NCBI GenBank assembly: GCA_946481625.1
Contig: CAMLOZ010000002.1
Span: 1-24,651 of the forward strand
Direction of reading: 5' to 3'
DNA from: an uncultured Haloferula sp.
GTDB lineage: Bacteria; Verrucomicrobiota; Verrucomicrobiae; Verrucomicrobiales; Akkermansiaceae
DNA length: 24,651 bases
Shown: positions 7,258-14,991 of the stretch, in pieces
Numbering within the stretch: the first letter of the stretch is position 1
How the letters are laid out: the number at the start of each line of letters is the position of its first letter
The notes under the pieces: generated by a model
Database searches by the model: none
The model's input: the letters and a program-made list of their open reading frames with translations, nothing else
What the model was told of the DNA's origin: nothing
Made by a program: the position numbers and the translations under genes

Positions 7258-9117
7258 ATGAAACCCTCCCTTGTATCCGGAAGCCGCCTGCCCCGTCGTT
7301 TCCGGTGTCCCGATGCCCGCATCGCCCTATTGCTCGCGGCCTCCTCCTGGCCCTTGGCCCTCACCGATGCATTCGCCGCGAGCAACTCGTGGATCGCCGG
7401 CGGCAGCGGCGACTACAGCGATCCGACGAAGTGGACCGGCGGCGTGAACGTGCCGAACTCCGCGGCGGACAGCGCGAGTTCCGACGGCACCGGCTCGGTG
7501 ATCAACTATCTCTCCACCGACAATTACACGCTGAACGCGCTGAACTTGAATCTCGCGAGCGGTGCCACGGTGTTCAACCAGAGCGGCGGCTCGCTGGTGC
7601 TGACCACGCTCGGCTTCGGCGGTGCCGGCGGTTCCCGCAATCCCACCTACAACCTGAGCGGCGGCACGCTCAGCATGAGCACCTTCACCTGGGGCAACGG
7701 CAGCAACGCCCGCTTCAACGTGACCGGCGGCGCCGCTACCCACAGCGGATCGGCGGTCACCATCGGCGTGGCCGGCGGCGCGAACGGCGCGATCACGGTC
7801 TCTTCCGGCAGCTTCAGCCACGCTGGCACGGGCCAGGTTCAGCTCGGGACCGCGAACGGCGGCACCGGCGGCATCCTCATGACGGGCGGGACCTTCAACA
7901 CGAACTCCACCGCCTTCCGCATCGGTGCCCAGGCCGGCGGGACCGGAAACATCACGCTTTCCGGCAGCTCGATCTTCAATGCGAACGGTGCCGGTGCGGG
8001 CACCATCTACCTTGGCAACAACGGCGGCAGCGGCAACCTGACCTTGAGCGATTCGGCGCAGTTCAACGGCAGCCAGTACGTGCTCTCGGTCGGCCAGTTC
8101 GGGAACACGGCCAACAACAAAGGCACGCTCACGATGTCCGGCACCTCCACGCTGAGCGCCAGCCGCATCGTCCTGGGCGGCGACAACGCGGCGAGCGCGA
8201 TGATCGGCATCGTCAATCTCGACGGCGGCACCATTTCCACCGGATCCATCCGGCTCGGATCGAGCAGCGTGGCAGCCGGCCTCACCGCGAACGTGATCCA
8301 TGCCAATGGAGGGACGATCAAGGCGACGACTCACGCGAACAATTCGAACTTCTTCCAAGGTGCCTTCGTCAACCTCCAGCTCGGGGGCCTGATGTTCGAC
8401 ACGAACGGCAATGCGGTGACGATCACCAATGCCATGTCCGGCAGCGGCGGCCTGACGAAACAAGGCAGCGGCCGTCTCACCCTGAGCGGGGTGAATACCT
8501 ACGCCGATACCACCACCGTGCAAGCGGGCGACCTGCATCTTGCGGCCGGCGCGGAGATCGCGGGCGCGGTCACCGTCGATTCGGGAGCGACTCTCTCGGG
8601 CTTCGGCACGATCCGCGGCAGCACGACCATCGGCGGGATTCATTCCGTGGGAGCCAGCCCCGGCCTGCAGACCTTCACCGCGGGTCTCGAGTACCTCGCG
8701 ACCGGCGTCCTGAACTGGGAACTCGCCGCGGATACAGATGGCGACCGTGGGCTCGCCACCGGCTTCGATGCAATCGACGTGAGCGGTGGCACCGTCACCA
8801 TCCATCCCTCCGCCACGCTGGACATTGTCTTGAATGCGGTGGGTTCCACGACCGACTTCACCGACGGGTTCTGGGACAGTACGCGCACTTGGCTGGTGAT
8901 CGATGGCACGAGCGGTGACAGCAACACGTTCACGCTTGGTGCCGGCCCCGTTCTGGATGCCAACGGGGAAGACTCCGGCGACTACGGAAGCTTCGATCTC
9001 TTCACCGATGGCAACGGCGATCACTTCGTCCGCTGGACGGCCGTGCCCGAGCCGAAAGCCGCGTTCCTCGGAGCGATCGGTATCCTCGCATTGCTGCGCC
9101 GCCGCACCCGTGGCTGA
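7258..9117 (+). CDS. Secreted autotransporter-associated beta-strand-repeat protein with PEP-CTERM tail (passenger 1)
   Basis: A 619-residue exported protein. The signal peptide (RIALLLAASSWPLALTDAFA) is cleaved near residue 40. The body is a Gly/Thr/Ser/Asn-rich repetitive beta-solenoid with many 'GGT(F/L)' turns. A classic autotransporter-associated strand repeat (GGLTKQGSGRLTLSGVNTY, then TTTVQAGDLHLA) lies near residues 397-428. A distinct beta domain follows (GTIRGSTTIGGIHSVGASPG). The last 24 residues, VPEPKAAFLGAIGILALLRRR and three more, are a PEP-CTERM-type tag: VPEP, hydrophobic helix, Arg cluster. It is recognised by an exosortase in organisms that have one. There is no beta-barrel. 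The start at 7258 (MKPSLVSGSR) follows AACCCG; an in-frame GTG/TTG-type start upstream (7171) would bury the signal. It is the tandem paralog of the next gene. Confidence 0.88.
   Translation: MKPSLVSGSRLPRRFRCPDARIALLLAASSWPLALTDAFAASNSWIAGGSGDYSDPTKWTGGVNVPNSAADSASSDGTGSVINYLSTDNYTLNALNLNLASGATVFNQSGGSLVLTTLGFGGAGGSRNPTYNLSGGTLSMSTFTWGNGSNARFNVTGGAATHSGSAVTIGVAGGANGAITVSSGSFSHAGTGQVQLGTANGGTGGILMTGGTFNTNSTAFRIGAQAGGTGNITLSGSSIFNANGAGAGTIYLGNNGGSGNLTLSDSAQFNGSQYVLSVGQFGNTANNKGTLTMSGTSTLSASRIVLGGDNAASAMIGIVNLDGGTISTGSIRLGSSSVAAGLTANVIHANGGTIKATTHANNSNFFQGAFVNLQLGGLMFDTNGNAVTITNAMSGSGGLTKQGSGRLTLSGVNTYADTTTVQAGDLHLAAGAEIAGAVTVDSGATLSGFGTIRGSTTIGGIHSVGASPGLQTFTAGLEYLATGVLNWELAADTDGDRGLATGFDAIDVSGGTVTIHPSATLDIVLNAVGSTTDFTDGFWDSTRTWLVIDGTSGDSNTFTLGAGPVLDANGEDSGDYGSFDLFTDGNGDHFVRWTAVPEPKAAFLGAIGILALLRRRTRG
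7381..8547 (+). repeat. Tandem paralogous segment, copy 1
   Basis: From mature residue SNSWIAG to GDLHLAA this segment aligns almost without gaps to 9467-10627 in the next gene. In a 90-nt sample (7492-7581 against 9578-9667), 13 bases differ, 12 of them synonymous and one causing Asn to Thr. The duplication is therefore not recent, and protein sequence has been kept by purifying selection. Confidence 0.9.
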
Positions 9118-9145
9118 GCGGGACGGATCTTCTGTTGTCGCGCCA

Positions 9146-9167
9146 CCCTCCCCCGAGAGGGGGAGGG
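9146..9167 (+). terminator. Perfect 9-bp GC hairpin with GAGA loop after passenger 1
   Basis: CCCTCCCCC (9146-9154), loop GAGA, GGGGGAGGG (9159-9167). The stem is perfect and the GAGA loop is a stable GNRA type. It begins 28 bp after the stop codon. No T tract follows, so it may act as a transcript-stabilising or pausing hairpin or be a copy of a dispersed palindromic element. A second small hairpin, GCGCG-AAAA-CGCGC, follows at 9194-9207. Confidence 0.4.
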
Positions 9168-9367
9168 CATTGACCGCGCGAGGAGGCAAAACAGCGCGAA
9201 AACGCGCCTTCTAACGCTCCGCAAGCCGCTCCCGCTTTCCTCCGCGAATCGATGGCGCGATCCTTCGCCCAAACCCTCAAGTCCGTTTTGCGGCACCGCC
9301 AGGCACCGACCATGCCCGCGCGTTTTCCCTGCCGCCCTTTGAAAGCCCAGCCCGAACCCGAGACCCA

Positions 9368-12300
9368 ATGAAACGAAATCCCTACTCCGAATTCACCTAT
9401 GCCCACCGCCTCACCTGCGCCGCGGTCGGTCTTGCCGCCGTGGCCATGGGCCAAGTCCATGCCGCGAGCAACAGTTGGATCGCCGGCGTCACCGGTGACT
9501 ACAGCGTGGCTGCCAACTGGACCGGCGGCATCGACGTGCCGAACAGCGCCGCGGACACCGCGACTTCGGATGGCACCGGCTCGGTGATCAACTACCTGAG
9601 CACGGACAACTACACCCTGACCGCGCTCAACTTGAACCTCGCCAGCGGTGCAACGGTATTCAACCAGGAGGGAGGTTCGCTCACCTTGAACTCGCTCGGC
9701 TTCGGCGGCGCGGGAGGATCGCGGAACCCCACGTACAATCTCAACGGCGGAACCTTCACCACCGCGTTGTTCCCTTGGGGCAACGGCAACAACGCCCGCT
9801 TCAACGTGAACGGCGGCACCGCGACCCACAACGGCTCCGGGCTCGCGGTCGGTGTCGCGGGCGGTGCGAATGGCGCGATCACCGTGGCAAGCGGGGCTTT
9901 CAGCCACACCGGCACGGGTCAGCTGGTCCTCGGTAGCGCGAGCACCGCGGTGGGTGGCATCCTCATGACCGGTGGCACCTTCGACACGAGCTCGCCGCAA
10001 TTCCGCATCGGTTCGCAAAACGGGGGCACCGGAAACATCACGCTGTCCGGCGCGTCGGTCTTCAACGGCACCGGCACGGGCACCATCTACCTCGGGAACA
10101 ACGGGGGCTCCGGCAATCTCACCTTGAGCGACACGGCGGCATTCAATGCCGCCAATCTGGTTCTCTCGGTCGGACAATTCGGAAACACCGCCGGCAACAA
10201 GGGCACGCTGACCATTTCAGGCAGTTCTACCTTGAGCGCGACCCGCATCGTCCTCGGCGGCGACAATGCCGCGAGCGCGATGACGGGCATCGTCAACCTG
10301 GACGGCGGCACGATTTCGACCGGGTCGATCCGGCTTGGTTCCAGCAACGTGGCGCCGAGCCTCACCGCGAACGTGATCCATGCCAACGGCGGCACGGTGA
10401 AGGCCGTGACGCATGCCAACAACAACGGCTTCTTCAACGGTGCCTTCGTGGACCTGATGGCGGGAGGGTTGAAGTTCGACACGAACGATAACTTCGTCAC
10501 GATCTCGAACATCATGTCCGGCACGGGCGGGCTCGAGAAGCTCGGCGGCGGCTCGCTGACCCTCAGCGGACTCAGCACCTACAGCGGAAACACCACGGTG
10601 ACCGCGGGCGAACTGGTGCTCGCCGCGGCTTTCCTCCACGACAGCAGCACCCTGACGGTGGACGGGGATGCGACGGTGAACCTCTCGCACGGCATCGAGG
10701 ACATCGTGGGTTCCCTGGTGGTGGACGGCGTGACCTACACGTCCGGCACCATCGGTTCCTTCGACTCGACGGCCATCGTTCAGCTTCCGCAGTTCACGGG
10801 CCTCGGGAAGATCCGCGTGGGGCCGCCGCCGGTAGGCCGGAATCTGGTCTGGACCGGCGCGACTTCGAATTTTTGGACCACCTTGTTCGAAGATGAAAAC
10901 TTCACGGTCGATGGCACGCCGACGGTGTTTCAGACCAACGACAACGTGACCTTCGACGACACCAGCGCGGTCACCACCGTCCTGCTCTCCGGAAACGTCC
11001 AGGCGGGAATGCTGACTTTCAATGGCGCGCAATCCTACACGATCGACGGGGCCGGATCCGGGATCTCCGGTGAAGCCAGCGTCGTGAAGAATTCCACCGC
11101 TACCCTCACGCTCGGAGGACAGAGCAGCAACTTCACCGGGACCATCGCCGTGAATGCGGGCATGCTGGTGAAAGCGGACAACGCCTCCTTCGGAAACACC
11201 TCCGGCATCACCATCGCCGACGGCGCGCAGGTAAACATCAACGGCAAGGGCTCGGGATCGATCCATACCTACACCATCGGCGGTACCGGGCCGGAGGGCA
11301 GCGGCGCGATCATCAATACGGGCGGCGATATCTTCTCCTCCGGCGGCGTGAAAAATCTCATCCTCACCGCAGACTCGACCATCGGCAGCGACGGCGGCCG
11401 TTTCGACGTGGGCGGCGGCGGTGGCACCATCACCGGCAACGGGTTCACCCTGACGAAGGCGGGCAACAGCGCGATGGCCTTCCGCGGGAATGCCAGCGGC
11501 ACCCCGATCCATTACGTGATCGCAGGCGGTGCGGCATGGACGGAAAACAGCGCGCTCGGCTTCGGCGGCGCGACCGGCACGATCACCGTGAAGAGCGGGG
11601 CGCGGGTCGGCAACGTGGGCGACCACAGCATCGCCACGCCGGTGACCGTGGAAAGCGGCGGCCGCATCTACAGCAACGGCGGCACCGGCACCTGGACCGG
11701 AGCCGTGACCTTGCAAGGAGAGGCCACCATCGACGGCGCGGCGGGCCAGGTGATCATCAACGGGGCGCTGACCGGCACCGCGAACGTGACCAAGACCGGC
11801 GGGAACAACGTGACCTTCGGGAACCTCGGCTACACCGGCAACACGACCGTGGACATGGGCCGCCTGATCCTCGCGGCCACAGGCCTGGCCGACGACAGCG
11901 ACGTGATCGTGGATGCCGACGCCTCGATCGAAATCGCCCACGGCCAGCAGGACACCATCGATACCCTCCGGCTCGGCGGCGTGCCCGCCACCGCCGGCAT
12001 CTGGGGATCGGTCGATTCCGGCGCGCCGAATACCAGCCCCTTGCTCGCCGGCACCGGCACGCTGCTGGTTCTCACGACCGGGACCACGCCTTTCGACGAC
12101 TGGGCGGCAGGTCTCCCCGAGGGCCAGCGCACTCGCGAAAGCGATCCGGACAGTGACGGTTTCAGCAATCTTGAAGAATACCTTTTCGGGACCGATCCCG
12201 CCGTGAATACGGGCTCGCTGATCCAGTCGGCCCAGTCCGGGGCCACCCTCGTCGTCACATGGAACCAGCGGACCGCGAACGCCACCTATCAACTGCAGGA

Positions 12301-12460
12301 GCGCAGCGCCGATCTGGGAACCCCCTGGCCTGCCAGCGCCATCACGGTCGGCGATGCCGCGGATCAGACCGGCGTGCCGGCCAACTACACGCGCAAGGAG
12401 GCCGTGGTGCCCGTCGATTCGGCACGCAAGTTCGTGCGGGTGAACGGTACGGAGTCCTGA
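9368..12460 (+). CDS. Secreted autotransporter-associated beta-strand-repeat protein with Asp-rich C-terminal module (passenger 2)
   Basis: A 1030-residue exported protein. The signal peptide (LTCAAVGLAAVAMGQVHA) is cleaved near residue 32. Residues 34-420 are the paralog of passenger 1, ending in the strand repeat GGLEKLGGGSLTLSGLSTY, then GNTTVTAGELVLAA. An 80-residue cap module follows (nt 10580-10819). A second passenger unit starts at LVWTGATSNFW, with strand repeats SVVKNSTATLTLGG and NVTKTGGNNVTFGN, and is closed by a second copy of the cap (nt 11831-12070). The end, from FDDWAAGLPEGQ (about 907-1030), has a thrombospondin-3-like acidic stretch (DPDSDGFSNLEEYLFGTDP, from Asp926) and a beta module ending VDSARKFVRV. 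There is no PEP-CTERM and no beta-barrel. The leader reads GAACCCGAGACCCA directly before ATG. Role: probably a surface or matrix adhesin; the ligand is unknown. Confidence 0.88.
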   Translation: MKRNPYSEFTYAHRLTCAAVGLAAVAMGQVHAASNSWIAGVTGDYSVAANWTGGIDVPNSAADTATSDGTGSVINYLSTDNYTLTALNLNLASGATVFNQEGGSLTLNSLGFGGAGGSRNPTYNLNGGTFTTALFPWGNGNNARFNVNGGTATHNGSGLAVGVAGGANGAITVASGAFSHTGTGQLVLGSASTAVGGILMTGGTFDTSSPQFRIGSQNGGTGNITLSGASVFNGTGTGTIYLGNNGGSGNLTLSDTAAFNAANLVLSVGQFGNTAGNKGTLTISGSSTLSATRIVLGGDNAASAMTGIVNLDGGTISTGSIRLGSSNVAPSLTANVIHANGGTVKAVTHANNNGFFNGAFVDLMAGGLKFDTNDNFVTISNIMSGTGGLEKLGGGSLTLSGLSTYSGNTTVTAGELVLAAAFLHDSSTLTVDGDATVNLSHGIEDIVGSLVVDGVTYTSGTIGSFDSTAIVQLPQFTGLGKIRVGPPPVGRNLVWTGATSNFWTTLFEDENFTVDGTPTVFQTNDNVTFDDTSAVTTVLLSGNVQAGMLTFNGAQSYTIDGAGSGISGEASVVKNSTATLTLGGQSSNFTGTIAVNAGMLVKADNASFGNTSGITIADGAQVNINGKGSGSIHTYTIGGTGPEGSGAIINTGGDIFSSGGVKNLILTADSTIGSDGGRFDVGGGGGTITGNGFTLTKAGNSAMAFRGNASGTPIHYVIAGGAAWTENSALGFGGATGTITVKSGARVGNVGDHSIATPVTVESGGRIYSNGGTGTWTGAVTLQGEATIDGAAGQVIINGALTGTANVTKTGGNNVTFGNLGYTGNTTVDMGRLILAATGLADDSDVIVDADASIEIAHGQQDTIDTLRLGGVPATAGIWGSVDSGAPNTSPLLAGTGTLLVLTTGTTPFDDWAAGLPEGQRTRESDPDSDGFSNLEEYLFGTDPAVNTGSLIQSAQSGATLVVTWNQRTANATYQLQERSADLGTPWPASAITVGDAADQTGVPANYTRKEAVVPVDSARKFVRVNGTES
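9467..10627 (+). repeat. Tandem paralogous segment, copy 2
   Basis: Partner of 7381-8547. It covers mature residue SNSWIAG to GELVLAA of passenger 2. Highly conserved blocks include NLDGGTISTGSIRLGSS and GTIYLGNNGGSGNLTLSD, identical in both proteins. After this segment the two proteins diverge completely. Confidence 0.9.
10580..10819 (+). repeat. 80-residue cap module, copy A (inside passenger 2)
   Basis: Encodes YSGNTTVTAGELVLAA through GLGKIRV, 80 residues. It aligns without gaps to copy B at 11831-12070, with 35 of 80 positions identical by direct count, including GNTTV, LxLAA, VDxD, HG, GS and the closing GxG. It closes the first passenger unit. Confidence 0.8.
11831..12070 (+). repeat. 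80-residue cap module, copy B (inside passenger 2)
   Basis: Encodes YTGNTTVDMGRLILAA through GTGTLLV, 80 residues, the exact length of copy A. It closes the second passenger unit, directly before the Asp-rich C-terminal module. Confidence 0.8.
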
Positions 12461-12495
12461 CCCCGTATCCACGGACACCCGTAAATCGGAAATCT

Positions 12496-12527
12496 GGAAG
12501 CACCGGCCTAAACCGGTGCTTCCTTTT
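12496..12527 (+). terminator. Intrinsic terminator after passenger 2
   Basis: GGAAGCACCGG (12496-12506), loop CCTAAA, CCGGTGCTTCC (12513-12523), a perfect 11-bp stem followed directly by TTTT. It begins 36 bp after the passenger 2 stop. This is the clearest rho-independent terminator in the window and separates the passenger genes from the cytochrome gene. Confidence 0.85.
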
Positions 12528-12580
12528 GTCCGTCATCCTTGCACCTTCCGCCGAAGCCGCGAACCCCGCCACGCCTCCGA

Positions 12581-13441
12581 ATGAAGCTCCCGCTCCTTCT
12601 TGTCCTGTTGCCCGGAGCCGCCGCGCTCGCGGCGGACCCTCCCGCGCAGACCTTCCAGACGCACTGCTCCGCCTGCCATGCGGTCGATCACATGCTGGTG
12701 GGGCCTTCGCTGGTCGAGATTTCGGGCATCTATCGGGAAAATCCGGACGCCTTCGTGAAATGGTGCATCGCCCCGCAGCACAAGCGCGAGGGAGTGGTGG
12801 AGATGCCCTCGATGGCGCATCTGGGCGAGCCGGTGCTACGCGGTCTCCACGGCTACATCCTTGAAGCCGCCGCCGGGAAGACCGAGCTGAAGAAAACGGA
12901 AGGCGACCCCTACACCGTCCCGAGCGCGATGACGCGCCGCCCGCAGGTGATGCGGATCTTCCTGCCGGATGCCTCGCCCGCGGCGATCGCGGTGGCCTTG
13001 CCCGGCGATCTCTCGTTTTGCTTCGATGCCTCGGAGTGCCGCCTGCGCTACGTGTGGAAGGGCGGCTTCATCGACGGCTTCCCCTACTGGAAAGCGAACG
13101 GCAGCTCGCTGGCGAAGCCGGATGGCGAGATTGTTTACCGCGAGCCGGGCCATCCGCTCGTTGTCATGACGAGTGTCGCCATTCCTCCGAAATTCCTCGG
13201 CTATCGCATCGGCCAGGACGGCATCCCGACCTTCCGGTACCGGAATCATGTCGGTGCCACGATTTCCGAAACGATTCGTCCGCTGCCCGATGGCAAGGGC
13301 ATCGAGAGGCATTTCGAAGCGGACGCCGAGGGCTTCTTTGTAGATGTGCCCGAAGGGGTACAAGTGGAATCCAGCACGGACGGCCGCAATATCTCCCGGG
13401 AACAAGCCAAATCCTTCACGCTCACCTACCGTTGGAAATGA
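12581..13441 (+). CDS. Secreted c-type cytochrome with PVC-type C-terminal domain
   Basis: A 286-residue periplasmic protein. The signal peptide (LPLLLVLLPGAAALAA) is cleaved near residue 18. One covalent heme site, CSACH, is at 29-33, and the distal ligand is Met75 or Met78 in MPSMAHL. The heme domain covers about residues 20-95. The rest (about 110-286) is a beta-rich domain starting PQVMRIFLPDASPAAIAVALP with the conserved RYVWKGGFIDGFPYW and PPKFLGYRIGQDGIPTFRYR. I recognise this from large heme-binding dehydrogenase-like proteins of planctomycetes and verrucomicrobia, but its substrate is unknown. It likely passes electrons from the next gene's product. The start at 12581 (MKLPLL) gives the signal peptide; the upstream in-frame TTG at 12539 lies just downstream of the terminator. 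The stop overlaps the next start as ATGA. Confidence 0.85.
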   Translation: MKLPLLLVLLPGAAALAADPPAQTFQTHCSACHAVDHMLVGPSLVEISGIYRENPDAFVKWCIAPQHKREGVVEMPSMAHLGEPVLRGLHGYILEAAAGKTELKKTEGDPYTVPSAMTRRPQVMRIFLPDASPAAIAVALPGDLSFCFDASECRLRYVWKGGFIDGFPYWKANGSSLAKPDGEIVYREPGHPLVVMTSVAIPPKFLGYRIGQDGIPTFRYRNHVGATISETIRPLPDGKGIERHFEADAEGFFVDVPEGVQVESSTDGRNISREQAKSFTLTYRWK

Positions 13442-14934
13442 TACGGCACTTCTCGTACTTCACGGCCCTCTTCGCCGTCGCCGCCTCCGCGGCGGAATTC
13501 AAGATCGAGCGGATGCCGAATCCCCCTGGAGTGGACCCCCAGATCGGCGGGGTCGCCGCTTTGCCGGATGGCAGGATCGCCGCGGTCTTCCACCGCGGGG
13601 AGCTGATGATCTTCGAACCGGCACGGAAATCCTGGAAGAAGTTTGCCGAGGGACTTCAGGAGCCGCTCGGCATCGTCGCGGAGTCGCCGTCCACCTTCGT
13701 CGTGATGCAGCGCGCCGAGTTGACCCGCATCAAGGACAGCGACGGCGACGGCATCGCGGATGACTACGAAACGGTCTTCGACGGCTTCGGGATGACCGGG
13801 AACTACCACGAGTTCGCCTTCGGCCCGGCGAAGGGGCCCGATGGCAACTATTTCATCGCGCTCAACCTCGCCTCGAATGGCGCCGGGGTCCGCAAGGAAA
13901 TCCGCGGTGAATGGTCGCAGCCCGGCGAACTCGACTTCGAGCAGATGATCCACGACAGCAAGTGGGGCGAACGTTCGGCCAGGGCCGGGCGCATGTATTC
14001 CCGCGTGCCCTACCGCGGCTGGATCATGAAGGTGTCTCCGGACGGCAAATCGGTGGAGCCCTACGCCTGCGGCTTCCGCTCGCCGGAAGGCATCGGCTTC
14101 GACGCCCAGGGCAACCTGCTGGTCACCGACAACGAGGGGGACTGGCGCGGCACCTCCCCCCTGCACGTGGTGAAGCGCGGGGGCTTCCACGGGCATCCGG
14201 CCTCGCTGATCTGGCAGGAGGGATGGAACAAGGGCGACCCGCGCAAGCTCCCGGTGGCGGAACTCGACGCGCTGCGCGTGAAGGAAGCGGGCCGCTTCCC
14301 GCAAGGCGATCTCGCGAATTCGCCGACACAGCCGGCGATCTTTCCTGCCTCGTGGGGACCCTACGCGGGTCAGGTCGTCTTCGGCGAAATGAACCAGAAC
14401 CGGATGGTGCGCTACCTGCCCGACGACGTGCGCGGCTTCCGCCAGACGGCGCTGATCCCAATGTTCGATGGCACCGATCTTGGCAACGGCAACCACCGGC
14501 TCGCATTCGGTCCGGACGGCGCCTTGTGGGTCGGCAAGACCCACCTGTCATGGGCCGGAGCGGAAGGCCTCGTGAAGATCGTTCCCAAGGACATCGAATC
14601 CGCCTTCATCGTGACCGGCGTGCATCTGGAGAAGGCGGGCAAGCGGCAGTCGCTTCGCATCAGCTTCAGTCAGCCGGTGGCATCCGGACTCGAAGGCATC
14701 GCGGCGAACCGCTTCAACTACCTCTACCGCGAGGAATACGGTTCCCCGAAGATCGACGAAGCCGTGGTGGCGCTCGACACGCCGGTGCTGGACGAGGCGA
14801 ATCGCGAGGTCCGCATCGGCCTGGATGCGAAGCAGGGCGCGATCCACCGCATCGATCTTGGCACGGTGAAGTCGGCTGGCGGCGGGACACTGGAAGGCAG
14901 CGCGATCTACTATCAGGCGACGATGCTGCCTTGA
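13438..14934 (+). CDS. Secreted beta-propeller dehydrogenase-like protein
   Basis: A 498-residue exported protein with a short signal peptide (YFTALFAVAASAA, cleaved near residue 19). It has the repeated 'GIGFDAQGNLLVTDNEGDW', 'GPDGALWVGKTHLSW' and 'PEGI' strands of a six-bladed propeller of the glucose/sorbosone-dehydrogenase or PVC membrane-bound-dehydrogenase group. An acidic DSDGDGIADDYETV stretch near residue 101-115 probably binds calcium. The C-terminal 120 residues (SAFIVTGVHLEKAGKRQSLRI) form a beta-sandwich-like tail. The start is the ATG at 13438 overlapping the cytochrome stop (ATGA), so the two are translationally coupled and probably made in fixed ratio. I cannot confirm bound PQQ or the substrate. 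Related PVC proteins often fuse this propeller and a heme domain in one chain. Confidence 0.82.
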   Translation: MIRHFSYFTALFAVAASAAEFKIERMPNPPGVDPQIGGVAALPDGRIAAVFHRGELMIFEPARKSWKKFAEGLQEPLGIVAESPSTFVVMQRAELTRIKDSDGDGIADDYETVFDGFGMTGNYHEFAFGPAKGPDGNYFIALNLASNGAGVRKEIRGEWSQPGELDFEQMIHDSKWGERSARAGRMYSRVPYRGWIMKVSPDGKSVEPYACGFRSPEGIGFDAQGNLLVTDNEGDWRGTSPLHVVKRGGFHGHPASLIWQEGWNKGDPRKLPVAELDALRVKEAGRFPQGDLANSPTQPAIFPASWGPYAGQVVFGEMNQNRMVRYLPDDVRGFRQTALIPMFDGTDLGNGNHRLAFGPDGALWVGKTHLSWAGAEGLVKIVPKDIESAFIVTGVHLEKAGKRQSLRISFSQPVASGLEGIAANRFNYLYREEYGSPKIDEAVVALDTPVLDEANREVRIGLDAKQGAIHRIDLGTVKSAGGGTLEGSAIYYQATMLP

Positions 14935-14991
14935 GCTTTCGCCGGTCCATTTTTCTCGTCTCCGGCCCCTCGTTTGCACCAGTCTGATGCC

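Noticed and set aside
7305..8918. 537-codon plus-strand frame inside passenger 1
   Set aside because: It is Arg/His/Gln-rich low-complexity sequence produced by reading Gly-rich codons one base out of register.
7327..9189. 620-codon open frame antisense to passenger 1
   Set aside because: Same explanation; it mirrors the sense repeats and has no signal peptide or family motif.
7258..12460. Classical type V autotransporters
   Set aside because: Strand repeats of the autotransporter-associated type are present, but neither protein has a C-terminal beta-barrel; the ends are PEP-CTERM and an Asp-rich module.
10217..12478. Very long open frame (753 codons) antisense to passenger 2
   Set aside because: It is antisense to a clear repeat protein in high-GC DNA where stop codons are rare. 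Its composition is Gly/Arg/His/Asp-rich with no recognisable domain.
13018..13437. Upstream extension of the propeller gene
   Set aside because: It overlaps the cytochrome gene in another frame; the ATGA-coupled start at 13438 begins a signal peptide.
13438..14934. PQQ-dependent glucose dehydrogenase as a firm call
   Set aside because: The propeller fold is evident, but I could not point to the PQQ- and substrate-binding residues, so only the fold-level name is kept.
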